DNA of 64,000 nt from Streptomyces naganishii JCM 4654 (GTDB lineage Bacteria; Actinomycetota; Actinomycetes; Streptomycetales; Streptomycetaceae), in the NCBI RefSeq assembly GCF_014650575.1, contig NZ_BMVF01000001.1, positions 124,001 to 188,000 of the forward strand, in the 5' to 3' direction. A model generated the notes under the pieces. It worked only from the letters and a program-made list of their open reading frames with translations. It searched no databases and was not told the DNA's origin. A program made the position numbers and the translations under genes. Positions 22,475-30,774 of this stretch are shown here, in pieces (position 1 is the first letter of the stretch; each line of letters starts with the position of its first letter).

Positions 22475-22485
22475 GAGCCGCCGCC

Positions 22486-22523
22486 CCCGGACCACCGGGG
22501 CACCGCCCGGACCACCGGGGCAC
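22486..22523. repeat. 20-bp direct repeats before the pspAB stop
   Basis: CCCGGACCACCGGGGCAC occurs twice with a 20-bp period, followed by two partial copies (GGGGCACTGGGGCACC). The array fills the gap between the convergent genes. Confidence 0.7.
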
Positions 22524-22550
22524 TGGGGCACCGGCCGGGGCGTTCCGCGG

Positions 22551-23135
22551 TCACAGACCCGGGGCGCCCCAGACCGGGAACCAGCGGCTCAGGTCCTGCT
22601 CGATCCGCAGGTCGTCGCCGAGGGCGGCCTTCACCCGCAGTTCCAGCGCGTTGTCGCGCCGCTGCGCCCCGCCGGGCAGCGGCGCGAACGGGTAGAACGT
22701 GCCCCGTTTGTAGAGGTACACCAGGGCGAGCCGCCGGTCGGCGTCGTCGCGGAACCCGGCCAGCGAGCACAGCAGCTGGGGCCCGAAACCGTTGACCTCC
22801 ATCGCGCTGTTCACCGCGTGCAGGTCGTTGACGAGCTCCGGCAGCTGGTCCGGCGTGCGGCGGGAGAGCAGCCACGAGTAGCCGTAGGCGTCCTGGGACA
22901 GCTCGACCGGAGGGCCCGAGCGGTCCGCGTCCGCGTCCAGGAGCGCCTGGACCTCCCGGTGCGCCTGTTCGAAGGCGGCGCCCTCCACCGTGGCGAAGCA
23001 CACCGCGCCCTGCCCGGTCGGCCGGAAGCCGGCCGCCGCCTCCAGCGTGACGGCCGCAGACGGCAGCCCGAAGAGCTGGTCCAGGTCCGGCAGCGCCGGT
23101 TTCGTACGGCCGAGCAGGATGTCCAGCAGCCCCAT
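22551..23135 (-). CDS. pspAB: PspA-associated protein PspAB
   Basis: A 194-residue protein starting MGLLDILLGRTKPALPDLDQ, the standard opening of the PspAB family, which in actinobacteria accompanies HtpX and the Psp membrane-stress system. It lacks a signal peptide and transmembrane segments and ends SRWFPVWGAPGL. The ATG lies 2 bp after the htpX stop, so the two are translationally close and form one operon. PspAB biochemistry is not established; a role alongside PspA in envelope integrity is inferred from family and context. pspA and pspAA are 40 kb away in this same window. Confidence 0.85.
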   Translation of the reverse strand: MGLLDILLGRTKPALPDLDQLFGLPSAAVTLEAAAGFRPTGQGAVCFATVEGAAFEQAHREVQALLDADADRSGPPVELSQDAYGYSWLLSRRTPDQLPELVNDLHAVNSAMEVNGFGPQLLCSLAGFRDDADRRLALVYLYKRGTFYPFAPLPGGAQRRDNALELRVKAALGDDLRIEQDLSRWFPVWGAPGL

Positions 23136-23137
23136 CC

Positions 23138-24061
23138 TCAGCCCGCCTTCCCCGGCGTCGCGGCCTCGCCCAGCTCGGCGGAGATCCGCCCGAGCTGCTC
23201 GAGCCGCTGTTCCAGGCTCGGGTGGGTGGAGAACAGCCGGGACAGGCCCGGCTCGGAGCCCAGCGCGGGCGTGAAGTAGAAGGCGTTGAACGCCTGGGCG
23301 GTGCGCAGGTCCTCCGACGGGATCCTCGCGATGTCCCCGGAGACCTTGGTGAGCGCGGACGCCAGCGCGGAGGGCCGCCCGGTCAGCAGCGCCGCCGCCC
23401 GGTCCGCGGCCAGCTCCCGGTACCGCGACAGGGCCCGGATCAGCAGGAAGCTGATCGCGTACACGGCGGCCGAGACGCCCATCACCATGGCGAGCACGGC
23501 CAGGGTGTTCTGGTCCTTGCGGCCCCGCCCGCCGAACATCTCCGAGTAGAACGCGAACCGCACGACCAGACCCGCGATCACGCCCAGGAAGGACGCGATG
23601 GTGATCACGGCGACGTCCTTGTGCGCCACGTGGGACAGCTCGTGCGCGAGCACGCCCTCCAGCTCGGCCGGCTCCAGCCGGCGCAGCAGCCCGGTGGTCA
23701 CGCACACGACGGCGTTGTCCGGGTTGCGGCCGGTGGCGAACGCGTTCGGCATGTCCATGTTGGACACGGCGACCACCGGCTTGGGCATGTCGGCGATGGC
23801 GCACAGCCGGTCGACCACCGCGTGCAGCTCGGGATACTCCTCCCGCTCCACCACCCGGCCGTGCATCGCGAACAGCGCGATGCGGTCGGAGAACCAGTAC
23901 TGGGCGGCGAGCACACCCGCCGCGATCACCACGACCAGCACCCAGGACTTCAGCAACACGATCAGCGCGGCCACGAACGCCACGTACAGCAACCCGAGCA
24001 GGAACAGCGTGACCCCCATGCGCACGGTCAGCCGCCGGTCGCTCCGGAAGCGGCTCTGCAT
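23138..24061 (-). CDS. htpX: Zinc metalloprotease HtpX
   Basis: A 307-residue membrane M48B peptidase that degrades misfolded membrane proteins. Two transmembrane helices near residues 15-37 and 40-57 precede the zinc motif HELSH at 140-144, followed by two more hydrophobic segments (about 150-172 and 188-208) and the third ligand region ELAADRAAALLTG. The active site faces the cytoplasm. It starts MQSRFRSDRR, typical of actinobacterial HtpX, and is followed 2 bp later by pspAB. Regulation by envelope stress is known for the family; no operator was recognised here. Confidence 0.95.
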   Translation of the reverse strand: MQSRFRSDRRLTVRMGVTLFLLGLLYVAFVAALIVLLKSWVLVVVIAAGVLAAQYWFSDRIALFAMHGRVVEREEYPELHAVVDRLCAIADMPKPVVAVSNMDMPNAFATGRNPDNAVVCVTTGLLRRLEPAELEGVLAHELSHVAHKDVAVITIASFLGVIAGLVVRFAFYSEMFGGRGRKDQNTLAVLAMVMGVSAAVYAISFLLIRALSRYRELAADRAAALLTGRPSALASALTKVSGDIARIPSEDLRTAQAFNAFYFTPALGSEPGLSRLFSTHPSLEQRLEQLGRISAELGEAATPGKAG

Positions 24062-24243
24062 CTTGCATCACCCCGCAGTCAGGCACTCGTCCCGCCATCC
24101 AGTGTGCACCTGCGGCCCGTCATGAACGGGTTCCGATCGGCCCTAGTAGCGGCAAAACGTCCCTGCGCGCCGGCGCGGCCGGACGGGCCGGATCGGCACG
24201 GCGTGCGCGGTTGCCGGATGAGTACGGGGTAGGGGGCCGCGTA

Positions 24244-24501
24244 TCAGTACGAGGTACGGGTCTGGGCGTACCCGATCAGCAGGATCAGCGCGGCCACGCA
24301 GCCCAGCACCACGGCGGTGGATATCCACGACGAGCGGCGCGGCGCGACCGGGTCGGGGTCGGCGCGGAAGGGGACCGGTCCCGGCGGGTTGTGCTTCCAG
24401 CGGGCGGCGAGCATCCGGGCCCGGGCGGAGGGCTCCTTGTGCTCGGCGGCGCTCGCCCACTTGTGGTCGAACTCCTTCTCCCAGTGCTCCTGTTCGGACA
24501 T
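24244..24501 (-). CDS. Small C-terminally anchored membrane protein
   Basis: 85 residues. The acidic and basic N-terminal 55 residues (MSEQEHWEKEFDHKWASAAE) are cytoplasmic and a single helix (STAVVLGCVAALILLIGYA) anchors the C-terminus. It is a tail-anchored arrangement common among hypothetical Streptomyces proteins. No function known. It is divergent from the small secreted protein gene; the 182-bp gap holds both promoters. Confidence 0.7.
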   Translation of the reverse strand: MSEQEHWEKEFDHKWASAAEHKEPSARARMLAARWKHNPPGPVPFRADPDPVAPRRSSWISTAVVLGCVAALILLIGYAQTRTSY

Positions 24502-24683
24502 CCCCGTGCACCTTTCTCATCCCGTGGAGGCGTGACGGACGACCCCCTGAGACTAGGACTCCGTACGGCGCCGATGGTTGCGTCCGCCACGGGCGAGATC
24601 GCGCCGAGATGCCGCGCGCCCCGTGTCCGGCTAGCCTCGATGGGTGAAAAGCCGCATTTCGGGCGAGGGGGTGGAAGGAAGGT

Positions 24684-24938
24684 ATGTCGATGAATGCATC
24701 ACGTGCGAGGCGCCTCCTCGCGACGTCCGCCGTCGGCGTTCTGCTCGCCGGTGGCGCAGCGATCGGCACGGCCGGCACGGCCTCCGCGGCCACTCAGACG
24801 CAGGCACCCACCAATCTCCGTCACGGCTGCTGGTCGGGCGGCTGGTGGGACCGCGACTGCGGATTCGGTAACCGGGGCGACTTCAACCGCACCGGGCTCA
24901 TCGGCACCGGCGGCGTCGTGGTCATCGTAGTGTCCTGA
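24684..24938 (+). CDS. Small secreted peptide, unknown function
   Basis: 84 residues if it begins at ATG 24684; an in-frame ATG at 24690 is better spaced from GGAAGG and equally likely. A clear signal peptide ([20 protein letters not shown] then GTASAA) leaves a mature peptide of about 48 residues with HGCWSGGWWDRDCGFGNRGD. The two Cys bracket a Trp-rich loop and probably form a disulfide. The C-terminus is hydrophobic (GTGGVVVIVVS). It might be a surface or developmental peptide, but it lacks the chaplin pattern. It is followed by a strong terminator. Confidence 0.7.
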   Translation: MSMNASRARRLLATSAVGVLLAGGAAIGTAGTASAATQTQAPTNLRHGCWSGGWWDRDCGFGNRGDFNRTGLIGTGGVVVIVVS

Positions 24939-24951
24939 CCGCACCACGGCC

Positions 24952-24984
24952 GAGGGCCGCCACCCCCAGGGGGTGGCGGCCCTC
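24952..24984. terminator. Bidirectional terminator between small secreted peptide and glnA
   Basis: A 16-bp perfect stem (GAGGGCCGCCACCCCC and complement) around a single A, so the real loop must open the top pairs. It starts 14 bp after the peptide stop. Confidence 0.8.
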
Positions 24985-25015
24985 ACCGCATCCGTGGACG
25001 TCGTCCGAAGACATC

Positions 25016-25121
25016 GTCCGTCACGCGTCCGTCCGTCACGCGTCCGTCCGTCACGCGTCCGTCCGTCACGCGTCCGTCCGTCACGCGTCCGTCCGTCACG
25101 CGTCCGTCCGTCACGCGTCCG
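25016..25121. repeat. 15-bp tandem array abutting the glnA stop
   Basis: Seven almost perfect copies of CGTCCGTCACGCGTC end directly at the glnA stop codon (25122, minus strand). Individual copies contain overlapping CGTCCGTC and ACGCGT palindromic words. Confidence 0.95.
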
Positions 25122-26531
25122 TCACACGTCGAAGTACAGCTCGAACTCGTGCGGGTGCGGGCGGAGCTGGAGGGGCGCGATCTCGTTGGTGCGCTTGAAG
25201 TCGATCCACGTCTCGATCAGGTCCGACGTGAACACGTCGCCCTGGAGCAGGAACTCGTGGTCGGCCTCCAGCGCGTCGAGGACGGCGCCGAGCGAGGTCG
25301 GGACCTGGGCGACGTTCGCGTGCTCCTCGGGAGCCAGCTCGTACAGGTCCTTGTCGATCGGCTCGGCCGGCTCGATCTTGTTCTTGATGCCGTCCAGGCC
25401 GGCGAGCAGCAGCGCGGAGAAGGCCAGGTACGGGTTGCCGGAGGAGTCCGGGGCGCGGAACTCCACGCGCTTGGCCTTCGGGTTGGAGCCCGTGATCGGG
25501 ATGCGCATCGCGGCGGAGCGGTTGCGCTGCGAGTACACCAGGTTGATCGGCGCCTCGAAGCCCGGCACCAGGCGGTGGTAGGAGTTCACCGTCGGGTTGG
25601 TGAAGGCCAGCAGCGACGGGGCGTGCTTGAGGATGCCGCCGATGTAGTAGCGGGCGGTGTCCGACAGGCCCGCGTAACCGGCCTCGTCGTAGAACAGCGG
25701 GTCGCCGTTGCTCCACAGCGACTGGTGCACGTGCATGCCCGAGCCGTTGTCGCCGAAGATCGGCTTCGGCATGAAGGTCGCGGTCTTGCCGTTGCGCCAG
25801 GCCACGTTCTTCACGATGTACTTGAACAGCTGGAGGTCGTCGGCGGCGGCCAGCAGCGTGTTGAACTTGTAGTTGATCTCCGCCTGGCCGGCGGTGCCCA
25901 CCTCGTGGTGCTGGCGCTCGACCTTCAGGCCCTGCTTGTCCAGCTCGAGGGAGATCTCGGCGCGCAGGTCGGCGAAGTGGTCGACCGGGGCCACCGGGAA
26001 GTAGCCGCCCTTGTAGCGGACCTTGTAGCCGCGGTTGTTCTCCAGCGCGCCGGTGTTCCAGGCGCCCGCCTCGGAGTCGATGTGGTAGAAGGACTCGTTC
26101 GCGCTGGTCGCGAAGCGCACGGAGTCGAAGACGTAGAACTCGGCCTCGGGACCGAAGTACGCGGTGTCCGCGATCCCGGTGGAGGCCAGGTACGCCTCGG
26201 CCTTCTTGGCGACGTTGCGCGGGTCACGGGAGTACTGCTCGCCCGTGATCGGGTCGTGGATGAAGAAGTTGATGTTGAGGGTCTTGTCCCGGCGGAACGG
26301 GTCCACGCGCGAGGTCGACAGGTCGGCGCGCAGAGCCATGTCGGACTCGTGGATCGCCTGGAAACCGCGGATCGAGGATCCGTCGAAGGCGAGCTCCTCG
26401 TCGGGGTCGAACGCCTCAACGGGCACCGTGAAGTGCTGCATGACGCCCGGCAGGTCGCAGAAGCGGACGTCGACGAACTTGACGTCCTCGTCCGCGATGA
26501 ACTTCTTGGCCTCGTCGGCGTTCTGGAACAT
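25122..26531 (-). CDS. glnA: Glutamine synthetase type I
   Basis: A 469-residue dodecameric GSI, the main ammonia-assimilating enzyme. Visible hallmarks: [15 protein letters not shown] segment ([14 protein letters not shown] near residue 50), [10 protein letters not shown] near 130, [18 protein letters not shown] near 255-275 and NRSAAMRIP near 340. [11 protein letters not shown] near residue 397 holds the Tyr that GlnE adenylylates in GSI-beta enzymes. ATG 26531 gives the usual [12 protein letters not shown] start. A complete GlnR box lies 96-133 bp upstream. Downstream is the 15-bp repeat array. Confidence 0.98.
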   Translation of the reverse strand: MFQNADEAKKFIADEDVKFVDVRFCDLPGVMQHFTVPVEAFDPDEELAFDGSSIRGFQAIHESDMALRADLSTSRVDPFRRDKTLNINFFIHDPITGEQYSRDPRNVAKKAEAYLASTGIADTAYFGPEAEFYVFDSVRFATSANESFYHIDSEAGAWNTGALENNRGYKVRYKGGYFPVAPVDHFADLRAEISLELDKQGLKVERQHHEVGTAGQAEINYKFNTLLAAADDLQLFKYIVKNVAWRNGKTATFMPKPIFGDNGSGMHVHQSLWSNGDPLFYDEAGYAGLSDTARYYIGGILKHAPSLLAFTNPTVNSYHRLVPGFEAPINLVYSQRNRSAAMRIPITGSNPKAKRVEFRAPDSSGNPYLAFSALLLAGLDGIKNKIEPAEPIDKDLYELAPEEHANVAQVPTSLGAVLDALEADHEFLLQGDVFTSDLIETWIDFKRTNEIAPLQLRPHPHEFELYFDV

Positions 26532-26626
26532 CCAGCTCCTCCTACTCCCGACCGTCCCGCCGGGGTGGTAGATCGTTCGTGCGGCCAGTGCGGTGGCACA
26601 CGCTGTGTCGACCCTAGGGACGGGTG

Positions 26627-26664
26627 ATTTCTCGGGCGTGACCCGTTTGTTTCGCAGAAGTTAA
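26627..26664 (-). promoter_or_regulatory. GlnR box upstream of glnA
   Basis: On the minus strand: TTAAC-n6-GAAAC-n6-GTCAC-n6-GAAAT, four half sites in perfect 5-6-5-6-5-6-5 spacing and close to the gTnAc-n6-GaAAc consensus. This is a stronger match than the box at glnII. It implies nitrogen-responsive control by GlnR, possibly with GlnRII. Confidence 0.9.
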
Positions 26665-26738
26665 CCGGCCCGGGTGCGGTCACGGCTGTGGACACCCCGC
26701 CGGACCCCGTACCTCCAGCCTCGCAGTACCGTGGTCGG

Positions 26739-27206
26739 GTGGACAACAGGCAAGCAATGGGATCGTGGCTGTCCGGACCGCGCGCGGCCATCGAGGACGC
26801 CGGCGCCGACCTCGGCTACCGCGGCGAGCAGCTCGGTCTCCCCGAGGAGGGGCCGGGCTCGATCGCCCGCCCGGGCCGTCGGCTGGGCGCCCTGGCCGTC
26901 GACTGGGGCCTGTGCCTGCTGATCGCATACAGTCTGATCGCCGACAGCTATCACAGCGCGGCGCAGGTCTGGGCGCCGCTCGTGCTGTTCGCGCTGATGG
27001 TGCTCACCCTGGGCACCGTGGGCTTCACCCCGGGCAAGCGGCTGTTCGGCCTGCGGGTGGTGGCCCTGGACACCGGCCGGGTGCAGCCGCTGCGCGCGCT
27101 GCTGCGCACGGTGCTGTTCTTCCTGGCCATCCCGCCCCTGGTCTGGGACCGCGACGGCCGCGGCCTGCACGACCGGCTCGCGGGCACGGTCGAGATCCGC
27201 AGCTGA
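26739..27206 (+). CDS. RDD-family membrane protein
   Basis: About 155 residues from GTG 26739 (VDNRQAMGSWLSG); ATG 26757 is another possible start. The RDD pattern is present: ARPGRRLGALAVDWGLCLLI with Arg and Asp of the first helix, then two further hydrophobic helices and a DRLAGTVEI end. In Mycobacterium tuberculosis an RDD protein (Rv2219A) lies between glnA1 and the DUF4191 gene, the same arrangement as here. Function of RDD proteins is poorly known; some are linked to transport or ion tolerance. Confidence 0.85.
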   Translation: MDNRQAMGSWLSGPRAAIEDAGADLGYRGEQLGLPEEGPGSIARPGRRLGALAVDWGLCLLIAYSLIADSYHSAAQVWAPLVLFALMVLTLGTVGFTPGKRLFGLRVVALDTGRVQPLRALLRTVLFFLAIPPLVWDRDGRGLHDRLAGTVEIRS

Positions 27207-27266
27207 CGCCGGCCGTACGAGGCCCGGGGCGTACGAGGCGCGAACCGTACGGGGCTGGAGACGTAC

Positions 27267-27307
27267 GAGGAGGGGGCGCCCGGAGTCTTTCCGGGCGCCC
27301 CCTCCTC
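27267..27307. terminator. Bidirectional terminator between RDD and DUF4191 genes
   Basis: A perfect 17-bp stem (GAGGAGGGGGCGCCCGG and complement) with an AGTCTTT loop between two convergent genes. Confidence 0.88.
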
Positions 27308-27326
27308 GCAGGCGCTGTACGGGGCC

Positions 27327-28028
27327 TCAGCGGGCCTTGGGGCCGCCGCGCGGCATCCGCATGCCCTTGGGCATCGGGCCCTTCGGCAGCGGCATGTTGC
27401 TCATCAGGTCGCCCAGGGCGCGCAGCCGGTCGTTGGTGGCGGTGACCTGGGGGCCGGTCAGCACGCGCGGGAACTTCAGCAGGGTGGTGCGCAGCTTCTT
27501 CAGCGGGACCTGGCCCTCGCCGTTGCCGACGATCACGTCGTGCACAGGGACGTCCGCCACGATGCGGTTCATCTTCTTCTTCTCGGCGGCGAGCAGGCTC
27601 TTGACCCGGTTGGGGTTGCCCTCGGCGACCAGCACGATGCCGGCCTTGCCGACCGCGCGGTGCACCACGTCCTGGCTGCGGTTCATCGCGACCGCCGGAG
27701 TGGTGGTCCAGCCGCGGCTGATGTTGTCCAGCACCGCGGCGGCGGCGCCCGGCTGGCCCTCCATCTGCCCGAAGGCGGCGCGCTCGGCCCGGCGACCGAA
27801 GACGATCGCCGTCGCGAGGAAGCCGAGCAGCAGGCCCAGGATGCCGAGGTATACCGGGTGGCCGATCAGGAAACCGATGCCGAGAAGGACACCGAAGATG
27901 ATGATGAAGACGGACCCGAGTACAAGACCGATCTTCGGGTCGGCCTTGCTGGTCATCTTGTAGGTCAGAGCGATCTGCTTCAGTCGCCCGGCATTGGCAG
28001 CCTCGGCTGCTGGTTCCTTCCTCGCCAT
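27327..28028 (-). CDS. DUF4191 family integral membrane protein
   Basis: A 233-residue protein with a basic N-terminus, two adjacent transmembrane helices (LVLGSVFIIIFGVLLGIGFL and GILGLLLGFLATAIVF, about residues 36-80), and a large cytoplasmic C-terminal part ending PMPKGMRMPRGGPKAR. It matches the actinobacterial DUF4191 family, whose M. tuberculosis member Rv2219 sits beside lipA as here. Function unknown; consistent linkage to lipA suggests a link to lipoate or membrane metabolism. Confidence 0.88.
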   Translation of the reverse strand: MARKEPAAEAANAGRLKQIALTYKMTSKADPKIGLVLGSVFIIIFGVLLGIGFLIGHPVYLGILGLLLGFLATAIVFGRRAERAAFGQMEGQPGAAAAVLDNISRGWTTTPAVAMNRSQDVVHRAVGKAGIVLVAEGNPNRVKSLLAAEKKKMNRIVADVPVHDVIVGNGEGQVPLKKLRTTLLKFPRVLTGPQVTATNDRLRALGDLMSNMPLPKGPMPKGMRMPRGGPKAR

Positions 28029-28063
28029 GCCACGAAGTCTACGTGGCCCGGGAAGCGGCCGAC

Positions 28064-28112
28064 GACGGCAGTGCCCGTGACGGCAGTGCCCGTGACGGCA
28101 GTGCCCGTGACG
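28064..28112. repeat. 15-bp tandem repeat
   Basis: Three exact copies of GACGGCAGTGCCCGT plus a partial fourth, in the gap between the DUF4191 start and the stop of the next minus-strand gene upstream. Confidence 0.9.
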
Positions 28113-28147
28113 GCGGCGTCACGCGACGGCGGTCCCCGTGCGGCCGG

Positions 28148-28348
28148 TCAGGAGCCGGCGGCGGTGAACTGGTCGAGCACGCGCTGGGCCTCGACGCGGT
28201 CCTTGGCGCGGCGGCGGTCCTCCAGGACGGAGGTCCACGCGTTGCGGCGGGCGGTGCGCTGGCCGCTGCTCATGAGCAGCGACTCGACCGCGCGCAGTGC
28301 GTCGGTGAAGGACGGGATGGCGGTGGCGCGAACGGGCGCGGCCTGCAT
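28148..28348 (-). CDS. Small conserved hypothetical protein
   Basis: 66 residues, soluble and helical: MQAAPVRATAIPSFTDALRA then RTARRNAWTSVLEDRRRAKD. The many Arg and Ala residues give a charged single-domain helical protein. It lies on the minus strand between lipA, which is upstream in transcription order and ends 268 bp away, and the DUF4191 gene. The codon bias is normal for the genome. I do not recognise a family; it could be a small DNA- or protein-binding factor. Confidence 0.6.
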   Translation of the reverse strand: MQAAPVRATAIPSFTDALRAVESLLMSSGQRTARRNAWTSVLEDRRRAKDRVEAQRVLDQFTAAGS

Positions 28349-28616
28349 GGTGGAGGTCCCCCCTCATGACGGGCTTCGGGTGTACGTGGCGTGAGTCCAG
28401 CGTCACTGTTTGGTGTTACCAGGGCGTGACCGGCCGGTCAAACACCAATGAAGCCTCGACGCCGCAGGCCAAACGGCTGACGCGGCCCTGACGGACGCCC
28501 TCATCTGCGGCGACGGTCAGGACCGCGTCGTATCGGCCATTACCGAGTGGTAGTTTCTTGTGCGCGAATTCACACGCATGTCGGCCCGCTTGCGGAGAAC
28601 GGCGGGTGACGGAGCG

Positions 28617-29582
28617 TCAGACGGCCTGGGAGGCGATGTAGGCGCCGCGCTTCTCGACGGCCATCCGGTACAGCCGCCCGGCGCGGTAGGAGGACCGTAC
28701 CAGCGGGCCCGACATCACGCCGGAGAAACCGATCCGCTCGGCCTCCTCCTTCAGCTCGACGAACTCCTGCGGCTTCACCCAGCGCTCCACCGGGTGGTGG
28801 CGCACGCTGGGGCGCAGGTACTGCGTGATGGTGACCAGCTCGCAGCCCGCCTCGTGCAGCTGCCCGAGCGCGTCGACGACCTCCTCGCGGGTCTCGCCCA
28901 TGCCGAGGATGAGGTTGGACTTGGTCACCAGGCCGTGGTCGCGCGCTGCGGTGATGACCTTCAGCGAGCGGTCGTAGCGGAAGCCGGGGCGGATGCGCTT
29001 GAAGATCCGCGGGACCGTCTCGACGTTGTGCGCGAAGACCTCGGGGCGGGAGGAGAAGACCTCCTCGAGCTGCTCGGGGACCGCGTTGAAGTCGGGGGCC
29101 AGCAGCTCCACCTTGGTGCGGCCGCCCTCGCGCTCGGCGGTCTGCCGGTGGATCTGGCGCACGGTCTCCGCGTACAGCCAGGCGCCGCCGTCCTCCAGGT
29201 CGTCGCGGGCGACGCCGGTGATGGTGGCGTAGTTCAGGTCCATGGTGACCACGGACTCGCCCACGCGGCGCGGCTCGTCGCGGTCCAGGGCCTCGGGCCG
29301 GCCGGTGTCGATCTGGCAGAAGTCGCAGCGCCGGGTGCACTGGTCGCCGCCGATGAGGAAGGTCGCCTCGCGGTCCTCCCAGCACTCGTAGATGTTCGGG
29401 CAGCCGGCTTCCTGGCAGACCGTGTGCAGGCCCTCGCTCTTGACGAGGTTCTGCATCTTCGTGTACTCGGGACCCATTTTCGCCCGGGTCTTGATCCACT
29501 CGGGCTTGCGCTCGATGGGGGTCTGGCTGTTGCGGACCTCCAGGCGCAGCAACTTGCGTCCGTCGGGTGCGACTGCGGACAC
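28617..29582 (-). CDS. lipA: Lipoyl synthase
   Basis: A 321-residue radical-SAM enzyme that inserts two sulfurs into octanoyl groups on E2 and GcvH domains. Both iron-sulfur clusters are marked: C56, C61 and C67 ([12 protein letters not shown]) for the auxiliary cluster and C82, C86, C89 (CTRRCDFC) for the SAM cluster. The conserved C-terminal RSSY, whose Ser binds the auxiliary cluster, is at VRSSYRAG. Length is normal. It follows lipB on the same strand after 130 bp, so the two probably form the lipoate operon serving the 2-oxoacid dehydrogenases encoded at 39-47 kb. Confidence 0.98.
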   Translation of the reverse strand: MSAVAPDGRKLLRLEVRNSQTPIERKPEWIKTRAKMGPEYTKMQNLVKSEGLHTVCQEAGCPNIYECWEDREATFLIGGDQCTRRCDFCQIDTGRPEALDRDEPRRVGESVVTMDLNYATITGVARDDLEDGGAWLYAETVRQIHRQTAEREGGRTKVELLAPDFNAVPEQLEEVFSSRPEVFAHNVETVPRIFKRIRPGFRYDRSLKVITAARDHGLVTKSNLILGMGETREEVVDALGQLHEAGCELVTITQYLRPSVRHHPVERWVKPQEFVELKEEAERIGFSGVMSGPLVRSSYRAGRLYRMAVEKRGAYIASQAV

Positions 29583-29712
29583 GTCGGCTCCCTAGCGTTG
29601 ATTCTTCGGCGTCCACCAGGGTACGCCCGTCGATCCGGCGGCCCGTCGCAGGTACCGGCCTGTGAAGCTCGGCCCGCGGGGCCCGTGGTCCGGGCCCGTT
29701 CGGCCCTTGGGC

Positions 29713-30531
29713 TCAGGCGCCGGACATGCTCTCCCGCGCGGGTTCCCGTTCGATCACGCGGGGCCTGAGGTCCGCGTTCTCCAGTACGTCCCGCAGGTGC
29801 CGCTCGGCCACCGGCAGCACCTCGTCGATGGTCACGTCCCGGCCCAGCTCGCCGGCGAGCGAGGCGACGCCCGCATCCCGGATCCCGCACGGGATGATCC
29901 GGTCGAACCACTTGTTGTCCGGGTTCACGTTCAGCGCGAAGCCGTGCATCGTGACGCCCTTGGCCACGCGGATGCCGATCGCGGCGATCTTGCGGTCCTC
30001 GCGGCGCTGGCCGGCGTTGGAGGGGGCGTACTCCGGCCCGTTGAGCCGGGGGTCGAACTCCTCGTCGGTCAGCCGGGGGTCGAAGTCCAGGGACAGCCCG
30101 CCGAGCGAGGGCCGCTGCTCGACCGGGTCGCCGAGCACCCACACCCCGCTGCGGCCCTCGACCCGGGTGGTCTCCAGGCCGAACTCCGCGCAGGTGCGGA
30201 TCAGGGCCTCCTCCAGGCGCCGCACGTGCGCGACCACGTCCACCGGGCGGGGCAGCTTCTGGATCGGGTAGCCGACCAGCTGGCCGGGGCCGTGCCAGGT
30301 GATCTTGCCGCCGCGGTCGACGTCGATGACCGGGGTGCCGTCGAGGGGGCGCTCGCTGTCCGCCGTGCGCCGGCCCGCCGTGTAGACCGGGGGGTGCTCC
30401 AGGAGCAGCACGGTGTCGGGGATCTCGTCCGCGAACCGGGCGGCGTGCACCCGGCGCTGTTCGTCCCAGGCCAGCTGGTAGTCCACGGCCTCGGCACCGA
30501 ATCCCATGCGGACGAACCGCAGCTCACTCAC
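29713..30531 (-). CDS. lipB: Octanoyl-ACP:protein N-octanoyltransferase LipB
   Basis: A 272-residue enzyme that moves octanoyl from acyl carrier protein to lipoyl domains. The catalytic pair is Lys181 ([10 protein letters not shown]) and Cys215 (IIPCGI); [16 protein letters not shown] near residue 74 is the family signature. It starts at GTG 30531 ([10 protein letters not shown]). Residues 137-178 carry an insertion of about 40 residues ([33 protein letters not shown]) compared with the E. coli enzyme, with a repeated DPRL motif; Streptomyces homologues often have it. Upstream of lipA. Confidence 0.96.
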   Translation of the reverse strand: MSELRFVRMGFGAEAVDYQLAWDEQRRVHAARFADEIPDTVLLLEHPPVYTAGRRTADSERPLDGTPVIDVDRGGKITWHGPGQLVGYPIQKLPRPVDVVAHVRRLEEALIRTCAEFGLETTRVEGRSGVWVLGDPVEQRPSLGGLSLDFDPRLTDEEFDPRLNGPEYAPSNAGQRREDRKIAAIGIRVAKGVTMHGFALNVNPDNKWFDRIIPCGIRDAGVASLAGELGRDVTIDEVLPVAERHLRDVLENADLRPRVIEREPARESMSGA

Positions 30532-30774
30532 GGCAAGCGCCTCCCTGGAAGGTCGTAAGGCACGAAAGATGCCCACGCCACTGTACGTCCGGCTGTCGCG
30601 CGTCAGCCTAGGGGCCAATCCTCACACGATCGGATGAATGCGGGTCGAAGAGCGCGGTCGCATGCTCACTCTCCGCTACATTCGCGCCGTCATGAGGCCA
30701 TAAGGGCTGCTCACAGGCAATCCGGGCACCGCGCGGCCGCGTGCGTGCCCGAAAGGCAGGAGACCGCACCGCAG

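Noticed and set aside
25016..25121. CRISPR array at the 15-bp repeats
   Set aside because: Repeats are directly contiguous with no spacers, are too short and no cas genes are present.
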